This document shows positions 1-10,484 of a stretch of 64,000 bases of DNA, in pieces. Origin of the DNA: Marinomonas sp. KMM3893. Its GTDB lineage: Bacteria; Pseudomonadota; Gammaproteobacteria; Pseudomonadales; Marinomonadaceae. The notes beneath the pieces were generated by a model, which was given only the letters and a program-made list of their open reading frames with translations, had not been told where the DNA came from and made no database searches. The stretch lies in contig NZ_SJSC01000001.1 in NCBI RefSeq assembly GCF_004352855.1, positions 496,001 through 560,000 of the forward strand, in the 5' to 3' direction. The translations under genes were made by a program, and so were the position numbers. How positions within the stretch are numbered: position 1 is the first letter of the stretch; the number at the start of each line of letters is the position of its first letter.

Positions 1-532
1 AGACGAGTTGAAGTGGCTGAGTAAGCACTAAACATTGATCAATTTGGATGATGTTTTTAGAGGCTTTCCCTCTAAACCCCATTTGAAAGCCTTCTTTTTG
101 AGACTGGATGGAGATTCTTGCGCGACGACGATAAGCAAAAGGAGCATCACTTAACAACTCAAGCTCAGCGTTATCGACCACATTTCGTAGCTGCCCTTTG
201 AGCCATTGTTTTTTCGTTTCTAACTGCTGCTCTGCGGCCAGGTGCTGAAAACTACAACCGCCGCACTTAGCAAAGTGAACACATGCTGGGGAAATACGAT
301 GAGGACTGGATTGAAGAATACGGGTTAAATTGGCTTCGTCAAAACGACGGCCAGCCTTAACAACTTGCGCCTCTACCGTTTCACCAGGCAGAGCGCCGTC
401 AATAAAAGTAACTTTACCAGAGAAGCGCGCCACCCCTTTTGCTTCATGGGTTAAGCTGTCCACCTGATACGTTTGAACTGGACCTAGGGGCTGCACTTTA
501 GGGGAGCGACGTGGTGCTGTTCTTCTTCTCAA
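1..532 (-). CDS. rlmD: 23S rRNA (uracil-5-)-methyltransferase RlmD, N-terminal part (cut by window edge)
   Basis: RlmD methylates U1939 of 23S rRNA using SAM and carries a [4Fe-4S] cluster. The visible 177 codons hold the N-terminal TRAM-like domain, then the cluster motif CVHFAKCGGC (Cys-x5-Cys-x2-Cys) and a later Cys in IDQCLVL that fits the fourth ligand. The motif AYRRRARIS is also typical of the family. The catalytic domain lies beyond the left edge. No ATG is available upstream in frame; the best start is TTG at 532, which begins LRRRTAPRR. It lies downstream of cysM on the same strand, an arrangement known near gacS in pseudomonads. Confidence 0.9.
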   Translation of the reverse strand, partial: MRRRTAPRRSPKVQPLGPVQTYQVDSLTHEAKGVARFSGKVTFIDGALPGETVEAQVVKAGRRFDEANLTRILQSSPHRISPACVHFAKCGGCSFQHLAAEQQLETKKQWLKGQLRNVVDNAELELLSDAPFAYRRRARISIQSQKEGFQMGFRGKASKNIIQIDQCLVLTQPLQLV

Positions 533-633
533 TGGAGACTCTCTAATTAAGCTGGGATCAATAAATAATGCTATTCTAACGCATCTGTTTATCGATCCCT
601 ACTATTTATCACCCCACAACAAAGACAATAAAC

Positions 634-1530
634 TTACGCGGGATTAAACACACCGGTTGATAAGTAACGGTCGCCTCGATCACAAACAATCGCCACGATC
701 ACAGCATTATTAACCGTTTTCGATAATTCAAGCGCAGCAAAAACAGAGCCTCCAGAAGACACACCACAGAAAATACCTTCTTCTGTTGCGAGACGACGCA
801 TCGTTGTTTCTGCATCACTTTGGCCCACATCCATCACAGTATCGACACGAGTCTCATCGAAAATAGCCGGTAAATACTCTTTCGGCCAACGTCGAATACC
901 AGGAATACTCGAGCCCTCTTGCGGCTGCAAGCCAACAATCTCTATGTTTGGGTTTTGCTCTTTTAAATAATGAGACACCCCCATAATGGTGCCGGTCGTT
1001 CCCATTGAGCTCACAAAGTGCGTTACCGTACCTTCAGTTTGCTGCCAAATTTCAGGCCCTGTACTCACATAATGCGCATTAGGGTTATCCTGATTACCAA
1101 ATTGGTTTAGCACCTTACCCACACCTTGATCTTGCATTTCCAAGGCCAAATCACGAGCGCGCTCTATGCCTTCTTCCTTAGTCACCAAATGCAGCTCAGC
1201 CCCATAAGCCGTCATCGCCGACTTACGCTCCTGGCTCATATTATCTGGCATAATAAGGTGCATTTTGTAGCCTTTGATGGCCGCCGTCATTGCCAACGCA
1301 ATCCCAGTATTACCACTTGTCGCCTCAATTAGGCTATCTCCTGGTTTGACATCACCGCGTCGTTCAGCTTGCACTATCATGTTTAACGCAGGTCGATCTT
1401 TTACCGAGCCTGCTGGATTTTGTCCTTCTAGTTTCAGCAAAATTGTATTGCTAGAATTAGGGTTGATGCGTTGTAAGCGCACTAATGGGGTTTGTCCTAT
1501 AATGGATTCTATCGTTGGGTACTGGCTCAT
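634..1530 (-). CDS. cysM: cysteine synthase B (O-acetylserine sulfhydrylase B)
   Basis: A PLP enzyme that makes cysteine from O-acetylserine and sulfide or thiosulfate in the cytoplasm. The N-terminus SQYPTIESIIGQTPLVRL is the usual CysM opening. Lys44 in NPAGSVKDRP should form the Schiff base, and EATSGNTGIALA is the substrate loop. The C-terminal FCGVSSGGSVFAAL binds the PLP phosphate. The frame is open 15 codons further upstream, but the Met at 1530 matches family length (298 residues) and conserved N-terminus, so I chose it. The gene is divergent from the lipoprotein and gacS that follow. CysM rather than CysK is favoured by length and sequence, not proven. Confidence 0.93.
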   Translation of the reverse strand: MSQYPTIESIIGQTPLVRLQRINPNSSNTILLKLEGQNPAGSVKDRPALNMIVQAERRGDVKPGDSLIEATSGNTGIALAMTAAIKGYKMHLIMPDNMSQERKSAMTAYGAELHLVTKEEGIERARDLALEMQDQGVGKVLNQFGNQDNPNAHYVSTGPEIWQQTEGTVTHFVSSMGTTGTIMGVSHYLKEQNPNIEIVGLQPQEGSSIPGIRRWPKEYLPAIFDETRVDTVMDVGQSDAETTMRRLATEEGIFCGVSSGGSVFAALELSKTVNNAVIVAIVCDRGDRYLSTGVFNPA

Positions 1531-1663
1531 AAAAACTTCATTGACATTAATAACGTGGGGAATGAAACTTAACATTTAGGTGCATTTAAAAACACTATTA
1601 CTCAAGAGTAAAATAAGAAAGCGTTATAAACTTAGCCAAGAATTCACATTTGGAGCCCAAAAC

Positions 1664-1888
1664 ATGCGCACTTGCCTCTGTATCACCACATTAATTTCTC
1701 TATTACTGCTCGCGGGGTGCGACATGTTTGCTGGACCTGCGGCGGACATTCCAGATAACGAATTAAGAAGTAAATGGCGTGAATGCAAACAAATTAAAAA
1801 CCCATCACGCACCAAAGTATTGGCATGCGAAAACTACGAGCGTGAATGCAGCCGCCGTAAAAACAAAGGCAACCTGGTGTGCTACTAA
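1664..1888 (+). CDS. small Cys-rich predicted lipoprotein, function unknown
   Basis: A 74-residue protein with a lipoprotein signal: hydrophobic stretch TLISLLLLAGC with lipobox LAGC, Cys at residue 19. The mature part is short and charged, with four more cysteines (WRECKQ, VLACENYERECSRR, NLVCY), which could form two disulfides in the periplasm. The start at 1664 is supported by TGGAG eight bases upstream; the frame is open further upstream but without a better site. It precedes gacS by 12 bases and may be co-transcribed with it. I do not recognise the family. Confidence 0.7.
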   Translation: MRTCLCITTLISLLLLAGCDMFAGPAADIPDNELRSKWRECKQIKNPSRTKVLACENYERECSRRKNKGNLVCY

Positions 1889-1900
1889 CGAAAAAAAACT

Positions 1901-4711
1901 GTGCGTTTTAACATGAGGGCACTCCCCTTCTCGATCAATCTGTCGCCGAGACGCAAGCTTTTTTGGATGCTGTTTGCGCCAACGCTCATCATCTCGCTTT
2001 TTTTCTGTGTGCTTGTCTTCGTCTATAGAATGCACGACCTAAATACGCAGGTTGAAAACAAAGTCCAAAACATCACCAATCAACTCGCTATTACCAGCGA
2101 GTACGCGATAACCACATCAAACAAACAGTTAATTTCTCAACTTCTAGAACACGCATTGAGCTATGGCAACATCAACAACATCACTGTGTTCAACCATAAA
2201 AAAGAAGTGATCTCTGAGATCGGTCCGGCCGCCCACATACCAACACCGCCATTATCGACGCTTGCGCAAACCCAAAGATCCGGAACCTTTCTAGTCAGTA
2301 CACAGGCGATTTATCATAACCCACTGCCTATCGATAGCAGCCTGAGCTCACCGCTTGATTCTTATAATCCTAAAATACAACGCAACATCATCGGCTGGAT
2401 CAAGGTAGAAACCAACATATCGCAACTGGACATCGCAAAATACCAACTCTTCTTTTTGCTGCTTTTCTTATTTTCTCTTTTTAATGTTCTCAATGCCTTC
2501 ATCACCTCCCGTGTTGCTGGCTCACTGACACACCCCATCGAAAAAGTGTCCTTATCGCTGCGCAAACTGACGAAGAGTCAATACGCCGCCGCAAAATCCA
2601 TCAAGCTGCCAAGCCAATACTCTGAGATTCAAAAAGACTTGCTAGAACTTGCTGAGCGACTTGAAAATCACAAAAAAGAGCTCACGGCAGGGATAGAACA
2701 ATCGACTGAAGACATGCGTAGAAACATGGACAGCATGGAAGAAAAAAGCGCTCAGTTGTACATTGCCAACAAAGAAGCGATGGAATCGAATCGACTCAAA
2801 TCTCAATTCCTTGCCAATATTAGCCACGAGGTAAGAACCCCGCTCAACGCCATTTTGGGCTACACCAAAATCCTTCAGAAGAACATCAAGGACAACCAAA
2901 ACAAGCTTTATGTCGATACCATTGAACAATCCACCAATAGTCTATTGGCCATCATTGGCGACATTTTAGATTTCTCAAAAATTGAGGCAGGCAAACTAAG
3001 CTTAGATCACAGTCTCATCAACATCAGAGAGCTGGTCGATGACGTTTACCAAATACTGAGTGCCAATTTGCTCACCAATGACAAGCAAATTGACCTAGTC
3101 ACTGATTTCTCTCCCGACGTACCACAAACCATGATTGGCGACAGTATTCGTATACGCCAGGTGTTTACCAACTTAATCAGCAACGCACTGAAATTCACGA
3201 ACAAAGGTTCCATAAAAACCAAAGTCATACTGTCGAGCAAAAGCAAAGACCAGTTAACCCTGTCCTTTCAGGTCATCGACACCGGCATTGGCATTCCAGA
3301 AGACAAAATAAACCAGCTTTTTAAACCCTTCTCCCAAGTAGATACCAGCACCACACGCAAATTTGGTGGCACCGGGTTAGGCTTGGTCATTACCAAAAAA
3401 CTGGTCGAGCAAATGGGCGGCGTCATCAACATAAGCAGCGTTCCTAAAATAGGCTCTACGTTTCACTTTACGCTCAAACTCAAACCATCAAACAAGCCTC
3501 AGCCGAAGCAAGAAAAGCTGGAAAAATTCATTATTTTCCTAGAGCCTAGCAACACCTATCGACACTACCTTAGCAACTATTTTTCAGAAATAGGCGTTGA
3601 AAGCATCGCCTGTTCAGGTGTCGAGCAAATCATTTCTAAGCTCAATCAACACCATAACAAAGTGGATGCGATTCTCTTAAACATCATCCCGAACAAACAA
3701 AGCACCAATGACGCCAAAGAACTCGCTTCGTATGCCATTAAGCAATTTAACATTCCTTGCATCTTGATGATTCAGCCGCCAGGCCAGATAAATCACTACC
3801 CGAAACTGAAAACAATGTGCAGCGATGTATTGCTTAAGCCCATCAGTCACAAACATTTATTTAATGCGTTAAAAAACATTCAGCCGCCCAACGCGATAGC
3901 CGCTGCAGACCTTACTAGCGACAGCCCAACCATTGAAAAGCAGCCCTTGCCGGTTACCCATTTAACGGGGCTTAAAATACTTGCTGTGGATGACACCCAA
4001 GTAAACTTACAACTGCTAACACACTGGCTAACCCCTCATGGACTAAACGTATTTTTAGCCAATAGCGGTCGCAAAGCCATTAGCATGGCAAAAGAGCAGC
4101 AATTTGATTTGATTCTAATGGACATTCAGATGCCCGAGATGGATGGCTTAGAAACCACCCAGCACTTGCGCGCATTAGACGCGTACAAAGAGACACCAAT
4201 TGTTGCCCTAACGGCCCATGCACTTGGTTCTGAGCAAGACAACATACTAGCCTCTGGCATGAACGCCTATCTGACCAAACCCATCGATGAGCTCATTCTG
4301 TTAAATACTATTGAGAAATGGTGTTTAAGAAAAGAAAGCGCCCAAGAACACATCAACACCCAGGTGACACAAGCCTTTGATATCAATAAAGCATTGTCCA
4401 TCGTCAGTCAGAAAAGCGACATAGCAAAAGAAATGTTTGAGATGCTCGCCGACTCGCTCGCCGACGAGAAAAAACTGCTAAGACATCATTTTGAACTTCA
4501 GGACACAGAAAAACTGATTCACGTTGTGCATCGTATACATGGCGCATCAAAATACACAGGAACCATTGAGTTAACCCGTCATGCGGGCTTTTTAGAAACC
4601 CACTTAAAAGAACTGGGCATGGAAGACGTAGAAGGTGTGTTAAACGACTTTTTAGACAGCATTGATATGCTACTAGCCATTCGCCACCTTATCCCTTGGC
4701 CTCAAGAATAA
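1901..4711 (+). CDS. gacS: hybrid sensor histidine kinase GacS/BarA
   Basis: Membrane sensor that phosphorylates the response regulator GacA/UvrY and so controls CsrA/RsmA-sequestering small RNAs in known relatives. The 936 residues show TM1 (about 20-42), a periplasmic domain, TM2 (about 181-203), HAMP, HisKA with phospho-His309 in NISHEVRTPLN, and HATPase_c with N-box NLISNALKFT, DTGIGIP and GGTGLGL. A receiver-like segment (about 541-655) lacks the acceptor Asp (Asn594). A true receiver with Asp741 in LILMDIQMPEMDG and a C-terminal HPt with His880 in HRIHGASKYTG follow. Starts are GTG at 1901 or ATG at 1913; neither has a strong ribosome site. The neighbours cysM and rlmD support orthology. 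The 3' end overlaps acpS by 23 bases, tail to tail. Confidence 0.92.
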   Translation: MRFNMRALPFSINLSPRRKLFWMLFAPTLIISLFFCVLVFVYRMHDLNTQVENKVQNITNQLAITSEYAITTSNKQLISQLLEHALSYGNINNITVFNHKKEVISEIGPAAHIPTPPLSTLAQTQRSGTFLVSTQAIYHNPLPIDSSLSSPLDSYNPKIQRNIIGWIKVETNISQLDIAKYQLFFLLLFLFSLFNVLNAFITSRVAGSLTHPIEKVSLSLRKLTKSQYAAAKSIKLPSQYSEIQKDLLELAERLENHKKELTAGIEQSTEDMRRNMDSMEEKSAQLYIANKEAMESNRLKSQFLANISHEVRTPLNAILGYTKILQKNIKDNQNKLYVDTIEQSTNSLLAIIGDILDFSKIEAGKLSLDHSLINIRELVDDVYQILSANLLTNDKQIDLVTDFSPDVPQTMIGDSIRIRQVFTNLISNALKFTNKGSIKTKVILSSKSKDQLTLSFQVIDTGIGIPEDKINQLFKPFSQVDTSTTRKFGGTGLGLVITKKLVEQMGGVINISSVPKIGSTFHFTLKLKPSNKPQPKQEKLEKFIIFLEPSNTYRHYLSNYFSEIGVESIACSGVEQIISKLNQHHNKVDAILLNIIPNKQSTNDAKELASYAIKQFNIPCILMIQPPGQINHYPKLKTMCSDVLLKPISHKHLFNALKNIQPPNAIAAADLTSDSPTIEKQPLPVTHLTGLKILAVDDTQVNLQLLTHWLTPHGLNVFLANSGRKAISMAKEQQFDLILMDIQMPEMDGLETTQHLRALDAYKETPIVALTAHALGSEQDNILASGMNAYLTKPIDELILLNTIEKWCLRKESAQEHINTQVTQAFDINKALSIVSQKSDIAKEMFEMLADSLADEKKLLRHHFELQDTEKLIHVVHRIHGASKYTGTIELTRHAGFLETHLKELGMEDVEGVLNDFLDSIDMLLAIRHLIPWPQE

Positions 4712-5081
4712 CAAACGCCTGAGCGTAAGCCTTTTCGTCGGTTAAACTCAAATGCCAGGTAACCGGCGACTCAAAACGGGCTTCTATACTGCTATCAACC
4801 ACCAGAACGGGTTGGCCTGATGGAAGGTTATTCACTTGGAAATGCTGAAAACTCACGCCTCGACCTATGCCAGTCCCCAAGGCTTTAACCGCCGCTTCTT
4901 TTGCCGCAAAACGCTTCGCAACAAAAGCATCGCGCTTTGGCTGATTCGATATCAAAGCCCATTGCGCTTTTTCATCCGCGGTCAAAATGCGTTCAATAAA
5001 ACGCTCACCCAGCCTTGTAATCGAGTCCGATACACGCGAAATATCCACTAAATCTGTGCCAATCCCAATGATCACAACCAT
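4689..5081 (-). CDS. acpS: holo-[acyl-carrier-protein] synthase
   Basis: Transfers 4'-phosphopantetheine from CoA to acyl carrier protein, which activates fatty acid synthesis. The 130-residue protein has the family signatures IGIGTDLVDISR (metal-binding Asp10) and KRFAAKEAAVKALGTG (Glu62), with the C-terminal WHLSLTDEKAYAQAFVIL. Length fits the family (about 125). It is last in the lepA-lepB-rnc-era-recO-acpS run. In many gammaproteobacteria pdxJ sits between recO and acpS; here there is only a gap of 79 bases. Confidence 0.95.
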   Translation of the reverse strand: MVVIIGIGTDLVDISRVSDSITRLGERFIERILTADEKAQWALISNQPKRDAFVAKRFAAKEAAVKALGTGIGRGVSFQHFQVNNLPSGQPVLVVDSSIEARFESPVTWHLSLTDEKAYAQAFVILEAKG

Positions 5082-5160
5082 TTACCTACTGTAAAATTCA
5101 TTCTTTATACCAACGTAAAATCAATGACATAGCCCAAAAAACCAAGTCACTTTCCACTCG

Positions 5161-5901
5161 CTAAGGTAACGCTCGAAAGATAGGCACGCCATTTAGGCGC
5201 TCTCCCTGAAAAACATGTTTAGGAAGCAGGCGTCTGGCGCTGACAGGCTTGCCATTTAACAAGCCATCCAACCAAGAGCGATGCAACTCTTTGGCCAAAC
5301 CGAGCACCTGCTTATTTGTCCATGCTCCTGCGTTGTAATCGAGCGCCACCTGCCCTTCAACATAGAGTAAAGGCACTTGTTTCGGCTGTTCACCATAATA
5401 CGGCCTTAAACCAAATTTCTGATGAAACTGATAAAGCTGTTTACCACTCAAAGCCTCACCACGACTCGTCGACGCCATATTAATGGCAACCCCTAACTCA
5501 GCAAACAAACCCACTTCAAAACGCCTTAAAATGGGCGCAATGGAGACCCCGCCATGCAAGCTACTTATTAACCATTGATAAAGCTCATAGATAGCAGGTA
5601 ATGGGAGGTTAAGGGGCAATAACCTTTCAACAATTTCATGAATGTACAAACCCGCATAAAGAGGCATGCCTTCCAGATAAAAGCCCGCTTGTACCGACTC
5701 CATGCTCTTAATGGTTTTCAGCTCGCCACGCCCTGTACACTCAACTTCAAAGCATAAAAAAGGCCCAGGTATGACCCGAGCCTCTTTTTTAGGTAAACGC
5801 CATACTCCCCTCAATAAACCTTGCTCAAGCGTGAGCAAATCCACTAGGATTTTGCCATCTTGAAACGGGCGAGTATGGATGACATACGCACTGACGCGCA
5901 T
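5161..5901 (-). CDS. recO: DNA repair protein RecO
   Basis: RecO helps RecR load RecA onto SSB-coated single-stranded DNA in gap repair. The 246-residue protein opens with an OB-fold (VSAYVIHTRPFQDGKILVDLLTLEQGLLRG) and continues with the alpha-helical domain typical of RecO (IHEIVERLLPLNLPLPAIYELY). No zinc-finger cysteines are evident, as in many proteobacterial RecO proteins. It starts 26 bases after era in the same direction, a conserved order. Confidence 0.93.
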   Translation of the reverse strand: MRVSAYVIHTRPFQDGKILVDLLTLEQGLLRGVWRLPKKEARVIPGPFLCFEVECTGRGELKTIKSMESVQAGFYLEGMPLYAGLYIHEIVERLLPLNLPLPAIYELYQWLISSLHGGVSIAPILRRFEVGLFAELGVAINMASTSRGEALSGKQLYQFHQKFGLRPYYGEQPKQVPLLYVEGQVALDYNAGAWTNKQVLGLAKELHRSWLDGLLNGKPVSARRLLPKHVFQGERLNGVPIFRALP

Positions 5902-5927
5902 ACTATTTACCCTTTCTGATATCCAAA

Positions 5928-6830
5928 CTATTCTTCCTGATAACCCAAACTTGCCAAAGCACGCTCATCATCAGACCAACCGGAACGCACCTTAATCCAT
6001 AGGTTTAGCATCACCTTATGCTGAAACAGGTTTTCCATATCGATGCGGGCTTCTTTGCCGATCAACTTGATCTTATCGCCACGTTCACCAATGATAATGC
6101 GCTTTTGGCCATTTCGCTCAACCAGAATCAATGCACTAATGTGAATCGCCGATTCCTCAAAGACAAACTCTTCGATTTGAACCGCGACTTCATAAGGCAC
6201 TTCTTGCCCCAATTGACGGGTGATTTTTTCACGGACGATTTCGGCCGCTAAAAAACGCGAACTGCGATTGGTGATTTGATCTTCAGGGTAAAACGCCATC
6301 CCCTCAGGAATGTAGCTTTCTACCAAACGCTCAAGACGATCTAGATTCTTATTGCGCAACGCCGAAATAGGAACGATCTGAGAGAAATTCATACGCTCAG
6401 ACAAGTTCGCTAAACGCGGCAATATGTCGTCTTTATTTTCAATTTGATCTACTTTATTCGCAACCAAAACAACAGGACAACGAGCGTGTTTTACTTTTTG
6501 CAAAACAGACTCATCTTCTTCCGTCCAGCGATCGGCGTCGACCACGAACAAAATTACGTCAACGTCTTTCAATGCCGCCGACGCCGTTTTGTTCATAAAA
6601 CGGTTAATCGCTTTTGTCTCACCCAAATGCAACCCTGGCGTGTCTACATAGATGGCTTGAATATGCCCTTCTGTTTTCACCCCTAGAATCTGGTCTCGGG
6701 TTGTCTGAGGTTTACGTGACGTAATAGAAAGCTTCTGCCCCAAAATATGGTTCAACAAAGTGGATTTACCAACGTTTGGGCGACCAACAATGGCCACATA
6801 ACCGCAATGAGTAATTTCGACGTCAGACAT
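5928..6830 (-). CDS. era: GTPase Era
   Basis: Ras-like GTPase that binds the 3' end of 16S rRNA during 30S maturation and links it to cell-cycle control. Motifs are G1 [10 protein letters not shown]3 DTPGLH, G4 NKVDQ and G5 SALRN. The C-terminal KH domain is visible in [19 protein letters not shown]. Length is 300, normal. The start codon overlaps the rnc stop codon by one base (TAATG), so translation is probably coupled. Confidence 0.97.
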   Translation of the reverse strand: MSDVEITHCGYVAIVGRPNVGKSTLLNHILGQKLSITSRKPQTTRDQILGVKTEGHIQAIYVDTPGLHLGETKAINRFMNKTASAALKDVDVILFVVDADRWTEEDESVLQKVKHARCPVVLVANKVDQIENKDDILPRLANLSERMNFSQIVPISALRNKNLDRLERLVESYIPEGMAFYPEDQITNRSSRFLAAEIVREKITRQLGQEVPYEVAVQIEEFVFEESAIHISALILVERNGQKRIIIGERGDKIKLIGKEARIDMENLFQHKVMLNLWIKVRSGWSDDERALASLGYQEE

Positions 6831-7507
6831 TATTTCTTTTCCAATTGTTTGAGCGCTTTGGTTGCTGCATTTTGCTCTGCAATTCGGCGACTATTACCTT
6901 TGCCTTCAATAGGCTCATCACTCAACTCGATCTGACAATGAACAAAAAAGGTTTGATCATGAGGCTCGCCCACTATCTGCACAACTTCGTATTGAGGTAA
7001 GCCATGCTTTCTTGCTTGCAAGAATTCCTGCAAACGCGTTTTTGCATCCTTTGTCACAATTTTAAGCGACGTGGCATCCAGACGCTCTTTATACCAAGCC
7101 AGTATGTGTTCACGACAAACGTCCATACCCGCATCCAGGTACATACCACCAATGATGCCTTCAACCGCATCGGCCAAGATTGAATCACGGCGAAAACCGC
7201 CACTTTTCAATTCGCCTGCGCCCAGTTTAAGAAAGTCACCCAACTGAAACTCACGCGCTAATTCTGCCAATGTGTCACCTTTTACCAAAGACGCTCTAAG
7301 GCGACTTAACTCACCCTCTTTCGCCTTTGGGAAACGATGAAATAAATCTTCCGCGATCACATAATTAAGAATGGAGTCGCCTAAAAACTCTAGGCGCTCG
7401 TTATTCTTCCCAGCAAAACTACGGTGCGTTAGCGCCAGCTCAAGCAGTCCAAGGTCAGCAAAAAAATACCCTATACGCCGACACAACTTCTGATACAGTG
7501 AACTCAA
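6830..7507 (-). CDS. rnc: ribonuclease III
   Basis: Double-stranded-RNA endonuclease that processes rRNA precursors and many mRNAs. The catalytic signature [20 protein letters not shown] is present, with acidic residues in the second metal site ([15 protein letters not shown]). The C-terminal dsRNA-binding domain begins near [18 protein letters not shown] and ends with [18 protein letters not shown]. Length is 225, normal. It sits between lepB and era, the standard order. Confidence 0.97.
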   Translation of the reverse strand: MSSLYQKLCRRIGYFFADLGLLELALTHRSFAGKNNERLEFLGDSILNYVIAEDLFHRFPKAKEGELSRLRASLVKGDTLAELAREFQLGDFLKLGAGELKSGGFRRDSILADAVEGIIGGMYLDAGMDVCREHILAWYKERLDATSLKIVTKDAKTRLQEFLQARKHGLPQYEVVQIVGEPHDQTFFVHCQIELSDEPIEGKGNSRRIAEQNAATKALKQLEKK

Positions 7508-7524
7508 AATTTCTCCAAAAATAC

Positions 7525-8349
7525 TTATTCAATCAAACCATTATTTTTAAAACTTGGGATACTCAAAAACTTATTCCAATGAAGCCACACATAAAAAGCT
7601 CGGCCCTTCAGATTTGCTTCTGGTACAAACCCCCACTCTCGGCTATCTGCACTGTTATCACGGTTATCCCCCATCACGAAATAATGACCTTTTGGCACTA
7701 TCCAGTCACCATCAGGCGCACCATGATGATAAGAGTTATACGTTTCGTGCTGCTTACCACCTAAATCCTCTTGATAGACTTTTACCGGCTCTTGGTTAGG
7801 GTTTAGAGAAATCGGCAATTCCGCTAAGAACGCCTTACTAACGACCTCACCATTAACCATCAAGGTTTTGTTGTGATAACTGATCACATCGCCCGGCATC
7901 CCAACCAAACGTTTAATATAGTTTAGACTAGGATCACGAGGATATTTAAACACCACCACATCGCCACGCTTAGGCTCGGTTGTTTCTATGATTTTAGTGT
8001 TCAATACTGGTAATCGAATACCGTAATCAAATTTGTTCACCAAAATAAAGTCACCAATTTTTAACGTTGGCAACATAGATCCAGATGGAATTTGAAATGG
8101 CTCAACAACAAAAGAGCGCAGAAAGAAAATGACCGCAATGATGACAAAATAGGATTTAACTTCTGCCACATATTTAGGGGTATCGGCCAATAGAGGCAGA
8201 TCGTTTTTCTTCAACGCCGAGCGAGCAGCCTCCGGCATATCTGCCAAGATAGCTTTGCGCTTTGGTGCGAACACAATACGGTCATACAACCAAAAAGCAC
8301 CCGTAACCACGAAAGCAATGGTTAGTATTAATTCGAAATCAAGCCCCAT
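7525..8349 (-). CDS. lepB: signal peptidase I
   Basis: Inner-membrane serine peptidase that removes Sec and Tat signal peptides on the periplasmic side. The nucleophile Ser91 lies in [10 protein letters not shown] and the general base Lys146 in [12 protein letters not shown]. The box [16 protein letters not shown] is intact. Two N-terminal membrane segments are seen (about 5-22 and 67-82). The length of 274 is in the usual gammaproteobacterial range. It ends 17 bases before rnc. Confidence 0.97.
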   Translation of the reverse strand: MGLDFELILTIAFVVTGAFWLYDRIVFAPKRKAILADMPEAARSALKKNDLPLLADTPKYVAEVKSYFVIIAVIFFLRSFVVEPFQIPSGSMLPTLKIGDFILVNKFDYGIRLPVLNTKIIETTEPKRGDVVVFKYPRDPSLNYIKRLVGMPGDVISYHNKTLMVNGEVVSKAFLAELPISLNPNQEPVKVYQEDLGGKQHETYNSYHHGAPDGDWIVPKGHYFVMGDNRDNSADSREWGFVPEANLKGRAFYVWLHWNKFLSIPSFKNNGLIE

Positions 8350-8402
8350 ACATCTGTCTCCATAAAGGCATGAACAACATGCCTGTTCTATTGTCGCGAC
8401 AA

Positions 8403-10208
8403 TTAGCTATCGATTTTTAACGCCGCAAGGAAAGCAGATTGTGGCACTTCAACATTACCAACCTGCTTCATGCGTTTTTTACCTTCTTTCTGTTTCTGTA
8501 ATAGCTTTTTCTTACGGCTCACATCGCCACCGTAACATTTAGCAATTACGTTTTTACGCAGCGCTTTTACCGTCGTACGAGAAATGACTTTTGCCCCGAC
8601 AGCCCCCTGAATGGCGACATCAAACATTTGACGAGGAATCAATTCTTTCATTTTTTCACACAAAGCACGGCCTTTATATTGAACGTTATCCTTGTGCATG
8701 ATCAAAGCCAGTGCATCGACGCGCTCGCCATTGATAAGCACATCCAAACGCACCAAAGGCGCAGGGCTAAAGTGGCTAAAACTGTAATCTAACGACGCAA
8801 AACCACGGCTGCAGGATTTCAATTTGTCGAAGAAATCCAACACCACTTCGTTCATTGGCAACTCATAGCGCAATTGCACCTGCTTACCAACGTACAACAT
8901 GTCTTTTTGAATGCCACGTTTTTCAATACACAAGGTAATAACGTTGCCCAAATACTCTTGAGGCACCAAGATATTGGCTTCAACAATAGGCTCACGCATT
9001 TCTTTAATGGTGCCCGGATCAGGCATTTTTGAAGGACTATCAACGTTGATGATATCGCCGTTGTTTAACTCGACTTCAAACACAACCGTCGGCGCCGTAG
9101 TGATCAAGTCTAGGTCGTATTCGCGCTCTAAACGCTCTTGGATGATTTCCATGTGCAGCATACCAAGGAAGCCACAACGGAAACCAAAGCCCAATGCATC
9201 TGAACTTTCAGGCTCGAAGAAAAGAGACGCGTCGTTGAGCGTCAGTTTGTCCAGTGCCACTCGAAAGTCTTCGTAGTCATCAGAACTGACTGGGAACAGA
9301 CCAGCGTAAACCTGAGGCTTCACTTTTTTGAAACCTTCAAGCTGAGCCACATCAGGTGTACTAGAATGGGTAATCGTGTCCCCAACTGGCGCGCCGTGAA
9401 TGTCTTTGATGCCTGCGACAACATAGCCAACTTCACCCGCTTTCAAGACGCCTGTCTCTTTGCGTTTTGGTGTAAAGATACCCGCCATATCCACAGGGTG
9501 AACCTGTTTAGTGGACTTAATGAAGATCTTGTCTTTTTTGCGTAATGTCCCTTGTTTGATACGCACTAAGGACACAACGCCTAAGTAGTTATCAAACCAA
9601 GAATCGATAATCAAGGCTTGTAATGGCGCATCAATATCGCCTTCTGGTGGCGGAATAGTCGCAACAAGGCGCTCAAGTACATCGTCCACACCCACACCGG
9701 TTTTCGCCGAACAGGTGACCGCGTCCATGGCATCAATGCCGATAATCTCTTCGATTTCAGCACAAACACGCTCTGGCTCTGCCTGTGGCAGGTCGATTTT
9801 ATTAAGAACCGGCATAACTTCTAGGCCTTGCTCAATCGCGGTATAACAGTTTGCTACCGATTGAGCTTCCACACCTTGAGCCGCATCAACGACCAACAAA
9901 GCGCCTTCACAGGCCGCAAGTGAACGAGATACTTCATAAGAGAAGTCAACGTGTCCAGGTGTGTCGATAAAGTTAAGCTGGTAAGTTTGACCATCTTTAG
10001 CGTGATAATCCAAGGTCACACTTTGGGCCTTGATAGTAATACCACGCTCACGCTCAATATCCATTGAGTCAAGAACTTGCGCCGACATTTCCCGTTCACT
10101 CAAACCTTCACAGGTCTGGATGAAGCGGTCTGCTAACGTCGATTTACCGTGATCGATGTGGGCGATGATCGAAAAATTTCGTATGTGCTTAAGATTATTT
10201 GAAGACAC
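8403..10208 (-). CDS. lepA: elongation factor 4 (LepA), ribosome-associated GTPase
   Basis: Translational GTPase that acts on stalled or assembling ribosomes. G motifs are [17 protein letters not shown] and [13 protein letters not shown]. The LepA-specific C-terminal domain ends with [19 protein letters not shown], which is diagnostic. Length is 601. It is the first gene of the minus-strand run. The 276 bases upstream, to the ribE stop, contain no gene; they hold a widely spaced 9-base inverted repeat (10280-10288 and 10364-10372) and presumably the operon promoter. No rseA/mucB or mucD genes precede it, unlike pseudomonads. Confidence 0.97.
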   Translation of the reverse strand: MSSNNLKHIRNFSIIAHIDHGKSTLADRFIQTCEGLSEREMSAQVLDSMDIERERGITIKAQSVTLDYHAKDGQTYQLNFIDTPGHVDFSYEVSRSLAACEGALLVVDAAQGVEAQSVANCYTAIEQGLEVMPVLNKIDLPQAEPERVCAEIEEIIGIDAMDAVTCSAKTGVGVDDVLERLVATIPPPEGDIDAPLQALIIDSWFDNYLGVVSLVRIKQGTLRKKDKIFIKSTKQVHPVDMAGIFTPKRKETGVLKAGEVGYVVAGIKDIHGAPVGDTITHSSTPDVAQLEGFKKVKPQVYAGLFPVSSDDYEDFRVALDKLTLNDASLFFEPESSDALGFGFRCGFLGMLHMEIIQERLEREYDLDLITTAPTVVFEVELNNGDIINVDSPSKMPDPGTIKEMREPIVEANILVPQEYLGNVITLCIEKRGIQKDMLYVGKQVQLRYELPMNEVVLDFFDKLKSCSRGFASLDYSFSHFSPAPLVRLDVLINGERVDALALIMHKDNVQYKGRALCEKMKELIPRQMFDVAIQGAVGAKVISRTTVKALRKNVIAKCYGGDVSRKKKLLQKQKEGKKRMKQVGNVEVPQSAFLAALKIDS

Positions 10209-10484
10209 TATTTACTCACACTTTAAAAGCGATATTTGGTTGAATAACGGTTAATAAACCACGACTGGCGTAGGCATTTTGCTCGCCACAGCCATTTTTT
10301 CGCGTAAAAACACAACAAAAACAGCCATCGTATCACTTATCAACAGATTCTCAGGATAGAAATTGGCGAGCATTCTACCGAAAATCAACCAACTACTCCA
10401 TTTATTTAAAAGCATTGAGACTTTCTAGGGAAGTCTAATTCTAGCGTGCGCAACCCGCCAAATAGGGATACTTTCCCCCTTAAA

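Noticed and set aside
8974-9276. 100-codon ORF on the strand opposite lepA
   Set aside because: Antisense shadow of a highly conserved gene, with no ribosome site.
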